A DNA stretch of 57,545 bases from Chloroflexota bacterium. Its GTDB lineage: Bacteria; Chloroflexota; Dehalococcoidia; Lucifugimonadales; UBA3495. The position numbers and the translations under genes were made by a program. Location: the NCBI GenBank assembly GCA_028874075.1, contig JAPPLU010000053.1:1-57545 (forward strand), given 5' to 3'. The notes beneath the pieces are model-generated. The model was given only the letters and a program-made list of their open reading frames with translations. It was not told the origin of the DNA and did no database searches. Positions 26,148-35,158 of this stretch are shown here, one piece after another (the stretch's first letter is position 1; each line of letters opens with the position of its first letter).

Positions 26148-26443
26148 GGACCGGACCGCTCCGCCAAGAAATTCCGTTCTGCCTTCAGCAGGCCGATCTC
26201 CTGGTACAGGCGGGCGATCAGGGCGGCATCCTTCCGGGACTTGTCGTTCCTGGACTTCTGATCCCTGCCGTTGCTGAAGACGCCGGAGGCGCCCTCAGCA
26301 AGGGCCTTCTTCCAGGCTTGAATCTGGCCGGGATGGACTTCGTACTGGGCGGCCAGCTGGGCCACCGTCTCCTGGCCCTTCAGCGCCTCCAGGGCCTCCT
26401 TGGCCGTGAAGGCTGGGCTGTGTTTCCTGCGTCCTTGTGACAT
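26144..26443 (-). pseudogene. IS3-family OrfA
   Basis: 99 residues with the IS3 OrfA helix-turn-helix: FTAKEALEALKGQETVAQLA and YEVHPGQIQAWKKAL, then a coiled coil (IARLYQEIGLLKAERNFL) with a leucine-zipper pattern. OrfA itself looks intact but its element has lost OrfB, so it cannot move alone. Confidence 0.75.
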
Positions 26444-26527
26444 TTCCTGCTCCTTCCGACAGCAACCGCTGCCCTCAGTTTAGGAGCGGAACTCTCACTT
26501 CGCTACCTGTCCAGCTTCTTGGGTCCA

Positions 26528-27616
26528 CCTCAAGCCAACATTGGAGCGGGAGTTCTTTTCCTGCGGCACTCTGGCCACGCCCGATTCGCCTAAAACTAGG
26601 CGCTTCCGAGTTTCAGGTTGGGCTGGAGGTGGGGGAGTGGCTTGGTGAGCGCTTCCGGAGGACCCTGTGGAACCGGTTCAAAGGGCTGATTGCCCCCTAG
26701 GACGCTGCCCTGTCCCAGAACTCGGCCAAGTACGCCATCATTGACTTGGGCCAGGGAGGTGAGGCCTGGGGAGCTTACCGTGAGAAGGTGGGAAGGGGCA
26801 GCGCCCTGGCCGTCGGGTTGGCCTTCCTCGCTCCAAGCGAATGAAACACGAGCATGGTTTTCGGGCCGAAAGTCGGCCGTGTACGGTGGGGGTAAGAGTT
26901 AAGGCAGTCACCCTGCCTGAGATAGGCCCCGTTGCCATGGTAAAACAGCTGCGTTTCTTAGATTCCATACGGGAGGTTACTGTCAACTGAACTGTAGACG
27001 TCTGCTTTGCTTGCTTCTAAGAGGAAGAAGGCCAGGAACTGCGGCCGGTGAAGAAAGGGCCCCCGTCGGTGTGGAAGTGGGCATTGGTGTAATGACCACC
27101 TGCTCCGGCGCAACTGTTTTGGAGAATCCCAGATCCTTGGCTCGTGTATTGCGGCGCCTCCAGCGGGTGGACAAGGCCATCGCCCGTAGCCGGAAGGTCC
27201 ACGGCAGGAATAATCATTCCAGCCGCCGGGAGCGGCTCTACGCCAAGATGGCCAACGTGCAGAACGACCATAACCATAACGCTACGACGGCGATATCCAA
27301 GTCAGCGGGCCGGGTGGCTTTGGAGAGTATTAACATGGCGGGCATGATGCACAACCGCAGCCTGGCACGGACTATTGCCGACGCTGGCATGTGCGGTGTC
27401 CTGGCCGGGTTAGAGTACAAGTCCGCTTGATACAGGGCGGAGTACGTGAAAGCGAACTAATGGTTCCCGTCCTCGAGGCTGTGCTCACGCTGCGATTTTA
27501 AGAGAGAAAAGCTGACCCTCAGTGAACGAGTGTGGTGGTGCCAGAACTGCGGAGCGTAGAATCAGCGGGATGCCAATGCCGGCCGTAACGTGAACCTAAA
27601 AGCGGACAGGTTTTGA
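26528..27616 (+). pseudogene. tnpB family B, heavily decayed
   Basis: Recognisable in pieces across frames: FRLGW/GEWL region (26600s), a RuvC-I relic GVEVGIGVMTTCS (Asp replaced by Glu, about 27075), and SAGRVALESINMAGM (about 27300) followed by ARTIADAGMCGVL. Several stops (TAA, TAG and TGA) and frameshifts, and the 5' end is cut by the IS3 remnant. This is what true decay looks like in this window, in contrast to the clean single-amber genes elsewhere. Confidence 0.75.
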
Positions 27617-27694
27617 TGTAAAGGCTCTCATGCTTGGCGGCATTATTTCCCATGCACTCGCCGCCGTTCAGCAGGGGCCGCTCGTGGACAATTG

Positions 27695-28804
27695 CTAGTC
27701 AGCCAACCCATAGCTGGTACTGCGGCCCCCTTCAGCGCTGCGCTCCAGGATTCCGAGATCCATCAGGGCAGTGATATCTCTCAGCGCAGTATCTTGAGAG
27801 CATCTGACGATCCTGGCCCAACGAGATGACGTCAACTTATCAAGCTGGCCGTCCAGGAGCAGGTTGATAATGATTCTTTGCCGCTCGTTCATCGGTAACC
27901 GGTTATGCTGCTCCCAAAAGCGGGACTTCGTAAGCACCTTCGCCAATGTGAATTCCGAACCATCGATGGCCCTTCCCAGGCAGTCCAAGAACCACTCCAG
28001 CCAGGCGGTGACATCCGGTGTCCCCCTCTGCACGGATTCCAATGTCCGATAATAGCGAGACCGCTCAATTCGTATCTGGGATGCCATGCTATAGAATCGA
28101 TGGGGGCTGTTCTCCGCGCGGGCCAGGGCCATGTCGGCGATGGCCCGGGCGATCCTTCCATTGCCATCTTCAAAGGGATGAAGCGTGACAAACCAGAGGT
28201 GGGCCACGCCGGCCCTGAGCACTGGGTCGGTCTCGGATGGGGAGTCGAACCACTTGATGAAGGAGTCCATCTCTCCCGGGAGACGGTCTGCGGCGGGAGC
28301 CTCGAAGTGGACCCGCTCCGCTCCGACCGGCCCCGATACAACCTGCATCGGATCAGAAAGACGGTTCCTCCATTCTCCGGCACGTTTGCGTGTCAGGCCG
28401 CTGAAGCCGGTAGGAAAGAGGGCGGCATGCCAACCGAGCAGCCGCTCCTCCGTAAGCGGCTGGTCGTATCGCTGGGTTGCGTCCAGGAGCAGTTCCACCA
28501 TGCCGTCAACGTCACGACCGGCATTAACCATTCCAGCCACCTGCAGGCCCAGGCGTCGCGCCACCGACGATCTGACTTGCGAAGCGGGCAGAACTTCTCC
28601 TTCAATGTCGCTGCTCTTGACCGCATCCTCGGTAAGCGTGCCAAGCACGGCTTCTTGGCGCAGCTCAAAGCCGATGGATCGCATACGCCCTAGGAGCAGT
28701 CCCTGCCGGAAACGGACGTCAGCCAGCCTCGGGCCAACAACTTCCTGGCTCCAGCGAAAGTGAGGCCAGTCGGGCTGCTCGTGTATGTATATTCTCCGCA
28801 CCAT
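27695..28804 (-). CDS. Fic-domain protein with N-terminal DUF4172-type region and C-terminal winged helix
   Basis: 369 residues. The Fic motif HPFEDGNGR lies at 209-217, with the catalytic His209 and the phosphate-binding GNGR. The N-terminus starts with the W-rich segment of this Fic class (PDWPHFRW) and carries the auto-inhibitory-type motif SSDIEGE at 64-70, so this is a class II self-inhibited enzyme. The C-terminal about 70 residues form a helix-turn-helix. Fic enzymes usually transfer AMP to a protein hydroxyl. A single gene flanked by mobile elements; target unknown. Confidence 0.9.
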   Translation of the reverse strand: MVRRIYIHEQPDWPHFRWSQEVVGPRLADVRFRQGLLLGRMRSIGFELRQEAVLGTLTEDAVKSSDIEGEVLPASQVRSSVARRLGLQVAGMVNAGRDVDGMVELLLDATQRYDQPLTEERLLGWHAALFPTGFSGLTRKRAGEWRNRLSDPMQVVSGPVGAERVHFEAPAADRLPGEMDSFIKWFDSPSETDPVLRAGVAHLWFVTLHPFEDGNGRIARAIADMALARAENSPHRFYSMASQIRIERSRYYRTLESVQRGTPDVTAWLEWFLDCLGRAIDGSEFTLAKVLTKSRFWEQHNRLPMNERQRIIINLLLDGQLDKLTSSRWARIVRCSQDTALRDITALMDLGILERSAEGGRSTSYGLAD

Positions 28805-29093
28805 ATGCGTCTATTATACTTCGTATTCTCCGCACTGGGCAAAGGTCAGTGGGCCACTGGCATGGCAAATACTCTGCCTGTTAGGGATGGGAGCTTTCGG
28901 CGGGGTTAGGAACTGTTGAAGGTTCTGTAGCTGCAGGGTAAGCAATGGTTGTGTTTGGTCACTTTATGTAGCCATTTCCCCTTTCCCTTCGCTCAAAGGC
29001 TTGCCAAGGCCAGGGGTTTTGCGCTCAAGTTGAGCTTGTCGAATGCCCAGGAGACGCTGGCATTGCGCACATCTGTACTGGTACTATTGGGCC

Positions 29094-30692
29094 ATGGTTG
29101 GAAGGAAAGAAAAGGGTCCTTCGCCATTCCGGGCGGCGGCGGGAAAGGGTCTGCCAGCCACTTACCAGACCCGCATCCTCGACTTTGCCGGGATGGACCG
29201 CACTGCCGGTGATAAGTATCTTTCGGCCTACGCCGGCCTGTACTGCCGTGTCCAGCGCCGGCTTTTTGCCGACGTGGCGGCGGGCCGGTCAGCTGTTTCA
29301 TTGAAGCAGGATTACCTGCGTCACTACCGGATACCGGCCCGAATGTTCAACGGGGTGAGGGTGTCCCTGGAGGGGAAGGTGGCGTCGGTACGGGAACAGC
29401 AACTTCTCCGCCGGGACGAACTGCAGCGGAGGATTTCCCGGGCCCAGGTTCAGATTGCCGAAGCAGGGGAGGAAGGCCGGCGGGACTGGCTGCACCAGAA
29501 GCGGCGGCGGCTGGGAAACCTGAAGGGCAATCTGGAGGGGCTGGAGTCGGACATCCAGGCAGGCCGAATCCGGCTTTGCTTTGGGTCCAGGAAGCTGTGG
29601 CGGAAGCAGTACAACTTGGAGGCCAACGGCTATCCCGGTCACGAGGACTGGCTGAGGGACTGGCGAAGTGCCCGCAGCGACGAGTTCTTCGTGCTGGGGA
29701 GCCGGGACGAGACTGGGGGCTGCCAGTTGTGCGTGGCGACGGTGCCTGAGGATGGTTCCCTAACCCTGAGACTCAGGCTGCCCGATGCCCTGGCCGGAGG
29801 GCATGGGAAACACCTGGTCATACCTGGCATTCGGTTCAAGTATGGGTATGAACAGGTGCTGGCGGCCCTGGAAAGCAATGCCGAGTACGGGGCCTTCCGG
29901 CGCCAGTACGGGGAGCTGGCGGCCCGTCACTCGGGCCTGGGCCAGGCCATCAGCTACCGGTTCAAGCGGGACGCCAGGGGCTGGCGGGTGTTCGCGACCA
30001 CAAGTCTGGCCGGGGCTCCGGTGGTGACGGATAATGCCCGAGGCGCCATCGGGGTCGACCTGAACGCCGACCACCTGGCGGTGTCGGAGTCCGACGGCGA
30101 CGGCAACCCGGTAAACTCCTTCAGCGTTCCCTTGGTGACCTATGGCAAGTCCCGCCACCAGGCGGAGGCCCTGATTGGTGACGCGGTGGTGGGCATTGTG
30201 GCCCATGCCCGGGAAGTGGGCAAGCCCATTGTCCTGGAGAAGCTGGACTTCCGGCAGAAGAAGGCCGTCCTGGAAGGGGAGTCTCCCCGTTACAGCCGGA
30301 TGCTCTCCTCCTTCAGCTACGCCAAGGTCCAGGCCTGCTTCCTGTCTCGGGGTATCCGGCAGGGGGTGGAAGTACACCAGGTGAACCCGGCCTTCAGTTC
30401 GGTGATAGGCCGGGTCAAATTCATGGAGCGCTACGGGCTCAGCGTCCACCAGGCAGCGGCCTTAACGCTGGCCCGGCGTTTCCTCGGCTGTTCCGAAGGC
30501 ATTCCACTCCAACGAGTCTGTCCTGTTGGCAACGGTGTCCGTGTCGCCTTCTCCGTACCTGCAAGGAAGCGGGTGAAGCACGTATGGACCCTGTGGGGGT
30601 GTGTTCTGGAGCAGTTGAGACCGGCGCTTGCAGCGCAGCGGCGGCTGGGGAAGCGGAGACGCGGACCCAATCCGGTTCGGGCTCCGGCCTGA
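29094..30692 (+). CDS. TnpB-related protein without zinc ribbon
   Basis: 532 residues from ATG 29094; this Met is conserved with the fragment at 11298. The C-terminal half is RuvC-like: RuvC-I IGVDLNADHLAVSE and RuvC-II KPIVLEKLDF. At the RuvC-III place it has GLSVHQAAALTLARR, with no Asp where TnpB has D-x-NAA, and there is no four-Cys zinc ribbon. The N-terminal half has a basic coiled coil (QIAEAGEEGRRDW, then LHQKRRRLGNLKGN) and a FGSRKLWRKQYNL segment. This is the separate, longer TnpB-related family often annotated as IS200/IS605 accessory protein. It may be nuclease-dead or use another acid, so RNA-guided binding rather than cutting is possible. Confidence 0.75.
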   Translation: MVGRKEKGPSPFRAAAGKGLPATYQTRILDFAGMDRTAGDKYLSAYAGLYCRVQRRLFADVAAGRSAVSLKQDYLRHYRIPARMFNGVRVSLEGKVASVREQQLLRRDELQRRISRAQVQIAEAGEEGRRDWLHQKRRRLGNLKGNLEGLESDIQAGRIRLCFGSRKLWRKQYNLEANGYPGHEDWLRDWRSARSDEFFVLGSRDETGGCQLCVATVPEDGSLTLRLRLPDALAGGHGKHLVIPGIRFKYGYEQVLAALESNAEYGAFRRQYGELAARHSGLGQAISYRFKRDARGWRVFATTSLAGAPVVTDNARGAIGVDLNADHLAVSESDGDGNPVNSFSVPLVTYGKSRHQAEALIGDAVVGIVAHAREVGKPIVLEKLDFRQKKAVLEGESPRYSRMLSSFSYAKVQACFLSRGIRQGVEVHQVNPAFSSVIGRVKFMERYGLSVHQAAALTLARRFLGCSEGIPLQRVCPVGNGVRVAFSVPARKRVKHVWTLWGCVLEQLRPALAAQRRLGKRRRGPNPVRAPA

Positions 30693-30828
30693 GCGGGGAC
30701 CAGTTCGGCGTTCCCGGGTGAGAGTCCCGGGCGGAGCCGCCTTGCACTGTTGGGGCGGCGGTCCGCCAGTGGCGGATCTTCAGAAGAGGCTGACGGCGGT
30801 CATGTTACTAAAGTCAACCATTTCTACA
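30693..30828 (+). ncRNA. predicted structured right end of the family C element (omega-RNA-like)
   Basis: After the gene stop come CCCGGGTGAGAGTCCCGGG and GGTCCGCC-AGTG-GGCGGATC hairpins, then the element end ACTAAAGTCA. The same order with compensating changes is found in the remnant at 10490-10690. In TnpB elements this position encodes the guide RNA; extension of that idea to this family is inference. Confidence 0.4.
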
Positions 30829-30902
30829 ACGGTCTGAACGGCGGGAGAACTGCGGTTGATGAGAGCGATCCAGTAGCCTGTGTCGGCGAAGATCTCCGCC
30901 AT
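30829..30902 (-). pseudogene. PIN-domain toxin (VapC-type), N-terminal stub
   Basis: ATG 30902 begins 2 bases after the stop of the antitoxin gene. The product reads MAEIFADTGYWIALINRSS, the standard PIN start with the first catalytic Asp (D7), then enters the family C element right end. The remaining roughly 110 codons are not found on the other side of the element. Confidence 0.7.
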
Positions 30903-30904
30903 TT

Positions 30905-31159
30905 CTATTCCACCCTTGGGTGGCCGTACCTGTAATGCCGGTAATTTTTTGCTCCGTCGGTGGGGATACCGTCCCAGTCATCTTGGCCTATGGGTTCACG
31001 CAGCCGGTCGATGGTTTCCAGGACGTTATGTGACTCCAAATCTTTTGCTTCGTCTTGCTCGATAATGAGCGTTAAGATAGCGCCTTCCCGTAGGTCCAGC
31101 GGTTCCAGCGGCTTCAGTATGCCGTTGGCCCATTCCGCCTTCAGTCGTAGGGTTGTCAT
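30905..31159 (-). CDS. DUF104-type antitoxin of a broken PIN toxin pair
   Basis: 84 residues from ATG 31159 with GGAGGAG upstream. The N-terminus KAEWANGILKPLEPLDLREG is the beta-strand core of DUF104/AbrB-like antitoxins; the tail carries the toxin-binding part. It is the first gene of a pair with the truncated PIN toxin just downstream, so the antitoxin has outlived its toxin. Its upstream region is shared with the divergent RNA promoter at 31242. Confidence 0.75.
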   Translation of the reverse strand: MTTLRLKAEWANGILKPLEPLDLREGAILTLIIEQDEAKDLESHNVLETIDRLREPIGQDDWDGIPTDGAKNYRHYRYGHPRVE

Positions 31160-31241
31160 GTTTCTCCTCCATGAGCGCTTCGTTGGGCCAGTGTCTCGGC
31201 TGGAATGCCGTTTCGCAATATTCTCGACTGACAGACGGCGG

Positions 31242-31270
31242 TTGACAAAACCATCGTTAACCGATATACA
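31242..31270 (+). promoter_or_regulatory. consensus sigma-70-type promoter of RNA unit 1
   Basis: TTGACA (31242-31247), 17-base spacer, TATACA (31265-31270). Start expected near 31277. The second unit has an aligned TTGACA (31564-31569), 18-base spacer and CACAAT (31588-31593). Confidence 0.7.
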
Positions 31271-31277
31271 TAGGCAA

Positions 31278-31528
31278 GGCGGGTAGACTGAAACAGCCCG
31301 CAGAGCCCGAGGGCCCTGCGAGCCGCCCGTCCAGCGCAGCTGCAACTGCGCTGACCGTAGGACCAATGGTGATGTGAGCACCATGGACCATGAGCCTAAC
31401 TATAACATTGCGCCCCGCTTTGGGGGCAGTTCCCTGGTTAAGTTTGTCCGGGACGCTCTGGTGTTTCGGAACGTGTCAGTCTGCGTTGGAAACCCCACGC
31501 CCCATGGGGCCTGGGGCCTTTTTGTTTT
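31278..31528 (+). ncRNA. structured RNA unit 1 (unrecognised family)
   Basis: About 250 bases between a consensus promoter and an intrinsic terminator, with no convincing protein. Paired elements in order: GCGGG...CCCGC; a 10-bp stem AGCGCAG-CTGCAA-CTGCGCT; CCAATGGTG...CACCATGG; an unpaired CCTAACTATAACA; a hairpin built on GCCCC/GGGGC; the terminator. The tandem unit 2 has the same plan with compensating changes in the second stem. An overlapping frame (SNYITA-like residues) is the coding alternative. Confidence 0.5.
31493..31528 (+). terminator. intrinsic terminator of RNA unit 1
   Basis: CCCCACGCCCC-AT-GGGGCCTGGGG stem followed by CCTTTTTGTTTTG. Confidence 0.8.
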
Positions 31529-31599
31529 GCCCGCCTCCGACACCTGCCGGTGTCATGATGGTCTTGACATCCGAGGTATTGGGCGTCCACAATCCAGGT

Positions 31600-31844
31600 T
31601 GGCGGGCGGAGCAACAGCCCGCAGAACATTACATCCTACGGGCTGCCCGGCCGGCGTAGTTGGAGCTACTCCGGACGTAGGCGCCAATGGTGGTATCAGC
31701 ACCATGGGCCATGGGTCTAACTATATCACGGCGTCCCATGCGGGGCGTTGTTCACTGGTTACGATCTCCAGGACCGATTCGGTTTCTGGATCCGGCAGTA
31801 TGTCGTGGATGCCCCACGCCCATTGGGCGTGGGGTTTTTGTTTT
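31600..31844 (+). ncRNA. structured RNA unit 2, tandem homologue of unit 1
   Basis: Same length and element order as unit 1, about 320 bases downstream. GCGGG/CCCGC stem; CCGG-GTAG stem-loop closed by CTAC-CCGG in place of unit 1's AGCGCAG/CTGCGCT; CCAATGGTG...CACCATGG; TCTAACTATATCA; a 10-bp hairpin with GU pairs around ATGC; terminator. It ends about 55 bases before the RCC1 lipoprotein gene, so it could be either a free RNA or an attenuating leader for that gene. Confidence 0.5.
31812..31844 (+). terminator. intrinsic terminator of RNA unit 2
   Basis: Perfect CCCCACGCCC-ATT-GGGCGTGGGG stem followed by TTTTTGTTTT. Confidence 0.88.
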
Positions 31845-31900
31845 GCCCGCCAACCCCAGCGAATAAACCGACCTGCCGGAACGCAAAGGAGCCGAGCCGA

Positions 31901-33895
31901 ATGCTGAACAGAGCCTGGTGGATCATCGCCATGGTGTGCCTTTCTCTGACATTGGCCTGTGGCCAGTCAGCGCCGGCCAGCCAGGAACAGTCGGCGCCAT
32001 TGGCCGAAGGCAGCCCAGAGCAGGCACGAGAACCCTCGGGGCAGGACATGGGTACCGCGCCGCAGCCCACACCTGCTGATATGTCGGCTCCCACCGGCCC
32101 AAACCAGGTCCCACAGAATATCCTCTCCCAGGAGTCGGAGGCAGCGGAGCCAACCCTCGCACGCCCCAGTACTGCAGAGGTGGTCCCGGCCGCTACGGGT
32201 CAGGCTGCCGTCACTGTAGAAGAGCCAGCGCCCACTGGGACCCAGGCATCGGCGTCGGAGATTCCAGCGCCCACGTTAACCCTGGGAGGACAGCACGCCT
32301 GCGAGCTGGACCCCTCCGGCCGGGCGCTTTGCTGGGGCTATAACTGGCACGGCCAGGCCGCGGGGCCGGACGAACTCTTTGTAGATATCAGCGCCGGGGA
32401 CCGCCACACCTGCGGCGTGACGACCGACAACAGGATGTTCTGCTGGGGCTTCGACGAGCAAGGCCAGGCCTCGCCGCCGGAGGGCTCCTTCACCTCCGTC
32501 AGCGCCGGCCACAGCCATACGTGCGCGGTGAGCGCCGAGGCAAAGGCCGTGTGCTGGGGAAACAACGAAATGGGCCAGGCGGCGCCGCCCGACGGCGACT
32601 TCACATACGTCACCGCCGGAGAAGAGCACACCTGCGGTCTGACCACCGCCGGCGAGGCCGTCTGCTGGGGCTGGGACAATTTCGGAGCGGGGACACCCCC
32701 GGACGCCCGGTTCATGTCGATCAGCGCCGGTCCCGAACACACCTGCGGCGTTACGTCCGACGCCGAAGTGCTCTGCTGGACCTGGGGCGAGAACAAACAC
32801 GGTGAAGCCACGCCGCCGGAGGGTTCCTTTCTGTCGGTCAGCACCGGTTGGTCGACGAGCTGCGCTGTCAACAGCGATGGAAACGCCGTATGCTGGGGGT
32901 CGGGATACACCAAGAAATTCGACCTTTCCGGAAACATAATAACGCCACCCAAGGCGGGCTCCCCATGGCTTGCCGCGGGCCCCCTCGCATCCCTCGAGAC
33001 GACCGGAGCATCTTACTGCGCAGTCACGGCTGGAGGAGAAACCCTTTGCTGGGCGGACACTCCGTCGGTCCAGACCCTCGTTCCCGGGGCGGCTTTCGAA
33101 ACGGTAAAGATACAACGCAGCGATGGTTGCGGGCTGACCGAGAGCGGCAAGGCCCGATGCTGGGGACCATCGCTGCAATACGGGACAGCCCCACCCGACG
33201 ACGCGGTCTTCGCATCCATTACCTTCGCTCGAAGAGCGATGTGCGGCCTGACGACCCAGGGCCAGGTCCTGTGCTGGGGTTCAAGAGAAGACAGTGAAAG
33301 ACTGACGGAGAACACGCCCCGGGCGGTATTCACCGCCGTTGACGGATCCTCCGAGGATATCTGTGGGTTAACGGCGGGGGGACAGGCAATCTGCTGGGGA
33401 CAGCGTTCCAAGGAAACCATCGAAGCTGATAAAGGGTCCTTCAGCGCGCTCAGCGTTGGCCACGACCATTCGTGTGCCTTAGACACCGAAGGAAGGGCTA
33501 CCTGCTGGGGAAGAGCCGCAGATTATATGGAACCACCCCCCGACGCCAGCTTCGATGCGATAAGCGCGGGCCTTACCCGTACCTGCGGAATCAAGGCCGG
33601 TGGCGCGGCCCTCTGCTGGGGCGCAGGGGGAACTGGATCTCCGGGGGCGATGGATGGTCCCTTCGCAAAGGCCTTTCCCGTGGGTCGGGGCCTATGCACA
33701 TTAGACACCGAAGGAAGGTTTCGCTGCTCGCCCCAGGAAGGCCCACTTAACGCCCTGGAACCACCAGGAGATCTCAGGGATGCCGCCTTTACCGATATCC
33801 ATATATCCGGTCAGAACGTCTGCGGCATCAGGGCAGAGGGCGACCTCGTTTGCTGGAGTGAGCAGCAGAACACTATTGTCGTACCGGCAAGGTGA
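31901..33895 (+). CDS. RCC1-repeat (beta-propeller) lipoprotein
   Basis: 664 residues from ATG 31901; the start was chosen because the signal peptide begins there (MLNRAWWIIAMVCLSLTLAC, lipobox LAC with the lipid-bearing Cys20). A Pro/Ala/Ser/Gln-rich linker of about 110 residues follows, then about 13 RCC1-like blades with the pattern ISAGxxHTCGVxxxxxxxCWGxxxxGQA. Each blade has two Cys, probably disulfides. Such proteins sit on the outer face of the membrane and bind partners; the ligand is unknown. It lies just behind the terminator of RNA unit 2. Confidence 0.82.
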   Translation: MLNRAWWIIAMVCLSLTLACGQSAPASQEQSAPLAEGSPEQAREPSGQDMGTAPQPTPADMSAPTGPNQVPQNILSQESEAAEPTLARPSTAEVVPAATGQAAVTVEEPAPTGTQASASEIPAPTLTLGGQHACELDPSGRALCWGYNWHGQAAGPDELFVDISAGDRHTCGVTTDNRMFCWGFDEQGQASPPEGSFTSVSAGHSHTCAVSAEAKAVCWGNNEMGQAAPPDGDFTYVTAGEEHTCGLTTAGEAVCWGWDNFGAGTPPDARFMSISAGPEHTCGVTSDAEVLCWTWGENKHGEATPPEGSFLSVSTGWSTSCAVNSDGNAVCWGSGYTKKFDLSGNIITPPKAGSPWLAAGPLASLETTGASYCAVTAGGETLCWADTPSVQTLVPGAAFETVKIQRSDGCGLTESGKARCWGPSLQYGTAPPDDAVFASITFARRAMCGLTTQGQVLCWGSREDSERLTENTPRAVFTAVDGSSEDICGLTAGGQAICWGQRSKETIEADKGSFSALSVGHDHSCALDTEGRATCWGRAADYMEPPPDASFDAISAGLTRTCGIKAGGAALCWGAGGTGSPGAMDGPFAKAFPVGRGLCTLDTEGRFRCSPQEGPLNALEPPGDLRDAAFTDIHISGQNVCGIRAEGDLVCWSEQQNTIVVPAR

Positions 33896-34297
33896 AAGCC
33901 CAGCATGAGACGTGCATAAGGGCGCCAGAGAAGGTCGCGAGCCTGGGCGCAGGTTTCACTGGTCAGATAAGAAGCGGGGATCATGAAGCATTGGCAGCCA
34001 ACAATCTCAGCGGCGGCAGGCTGACCGGAGAGGCTCCGCCGGCGCTTAGGCTGCCGAAAACGCTGACCCGCCGGGACCAGCGTATTAGCCTGCTGTCGGT
34101 ATATTTGCCCGAGGTCCCGGCCAACCTGTCGAACCAGGGCATTTAGGATCATGGCCCGGCGACCTTCCGGGCGGCCTGGGTTCCGGCCGAAGTCGTGGCC
34201 AGGGAGAGGGGCTCGTCTCACAGGCTGAAGGGTCCCACCTGCCAGGGCGACAACGGGCCTTGAACAGGCGTCGAAGGCATACTGGGAGAATATCGTC
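33896..34297. other. 400 bp without a clear gene
   Basis: No supportable gene; short frames only. No clear promoter or terminator seen. Confidence 0.35.
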
Positions 34298-35050
34298 ATG
34301 GATCCGGAGTTGCAGGGGAAACGGTTGTCGTGCGACCAATTGGAACAGGGAGTGCGGGCCGAGATGGGTGTGTACAGCTGGCAGCTGTCCGGAGCCTATC
34401 TGGGGATAGGACTGGGCGGCGACATATCCTTGGCCGAATTGACGCTCCCCATGTATGAATTGCTGGCCCACCAGTACGGCAGCATACTGGCCATCGAAGA
34501 CACCGAGCGGATTATCCGGAGAAGGTTTGAAGAACTGCTCGCCAAATGGCTGGGGGAGCACGACGCGGCGGAGCGGCGGCGGTACCGGAGATATCTATTG
34601 GAGTGCGACGCATGGGCCGTAGAGGTCATCAGGAACGGCCTGCCGGAAGAGAGCGGCCTGGTCCAGGAATACACCAGGCTGGCCGCCAACCATTCCCGAA
34701 TCGGGGTGGGGGGAGGGGTATCCCTGGCCCACCTGGTAATGGGCGCCTTCGACCTGCTGGCCCTGGAAGTCCCGCCGGAAAGGGTAATCGAAACTGCCAT
34801 GTTCGGCGTGCATCACCACCTGGAGATGCTGGCGCTCCGGTGGCGGGAGGTCCTCAACATGGCCGACCGGGACGCCAACAGGGAGAGGGCCTGGGGTCGG
34901 CTGGCATGGGCTGGGGTAGGTGGCTCCCAAGTTATTGAGCATCAAGAAGGGCCCCAACGCCATGTGGGAGAGCCGGGGCTTCTGCCTTCCATGGAATCCG
35001 GCTGGGCTGATGGTGACGCCGGCTGCAGCGGGGTGAGTGATGAATCCTGA
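34298..35050 (+). CDS. protein with two copies of an unrecognised Gly-rich domain
   Basis: 250 residues. I do not recognise the family. Two internal repeats of about 55 residues align: YLGIGLGGDISLAELTLPMY (about 35-54) and SRIGVGGGVSLAHLVMGAF (about 140-158), each followed by LLA and a helix ending in a Trp. A third copy forms the core of the neighbouring gene at 35159. Mostly helical, no signal peptide or membrane helix. The last about 45 residues are low complexity. Confidence 0.6.
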   Translation: MDPELQGKRLSCDQLEQGVRAEMGVYSWQLSGAYLGIGLGGDISLAELTLPMYELLAHQYGSILAIEDTERIIRRRFEELLAKWLGEHDAAERRRYRRYLLECDAWAVEVIRNGLPEESGLVQEYTRLAANHSRIGVGGGVSLAHLVMGAFDLLALEVPPERVIETAMFGVHHHLEMLALRWREVLNMADRDANRERAWGRLAWAGVGGSQVIEHQEGPQRHVGEPGLLPSMESGWADGDAGCSGVSDES

Positions 35051-35158
35051 ATGCGGCAGCCCACGAATCCAGTGGCCTCCGGAAAGAGGCATGACTTTCA
35101 CACGGCTGAGGACGGGGCTTCCATGGAGCCGGTCTCAGGCCCCCGGAAGGAGATTAAT

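Larger units (their letters stand above)
26063..26527 (-). mobile_element. IS3-family remnant (one end, orfA and start of orfB)
   Basis: On the minus strand the end TGGACCCAAGAAGCTGGACA (26527 inward) is a typical IS3 terminus, followed by orfA and the first residues of orfB. The rest of orfB and the other end are gone; the break joins a family A TnpB right end. Confidence 0.75.
28950..30828 (+). mobile_element. TnpB-like element (family C) inserted in a PIN-toxin gene
   Basis: Left end near 28955 (GTTTGGTCACTT) and right end near 30825 (ACTAAAGTCA) are set by comparison with remnants at 11207 and 10490. It holds one gene and a structured right end. On the right side it abuts the first 25 codons of a vapC-like gene. 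No tnpA is present. Confidence 0.65.

Noticed and set aside
32276..33178. 300-residue minus-strand frame
   Set aside because: Shadow of the RCC1 lipoprotein; its repeats are the antisense of the RCC1 blades.
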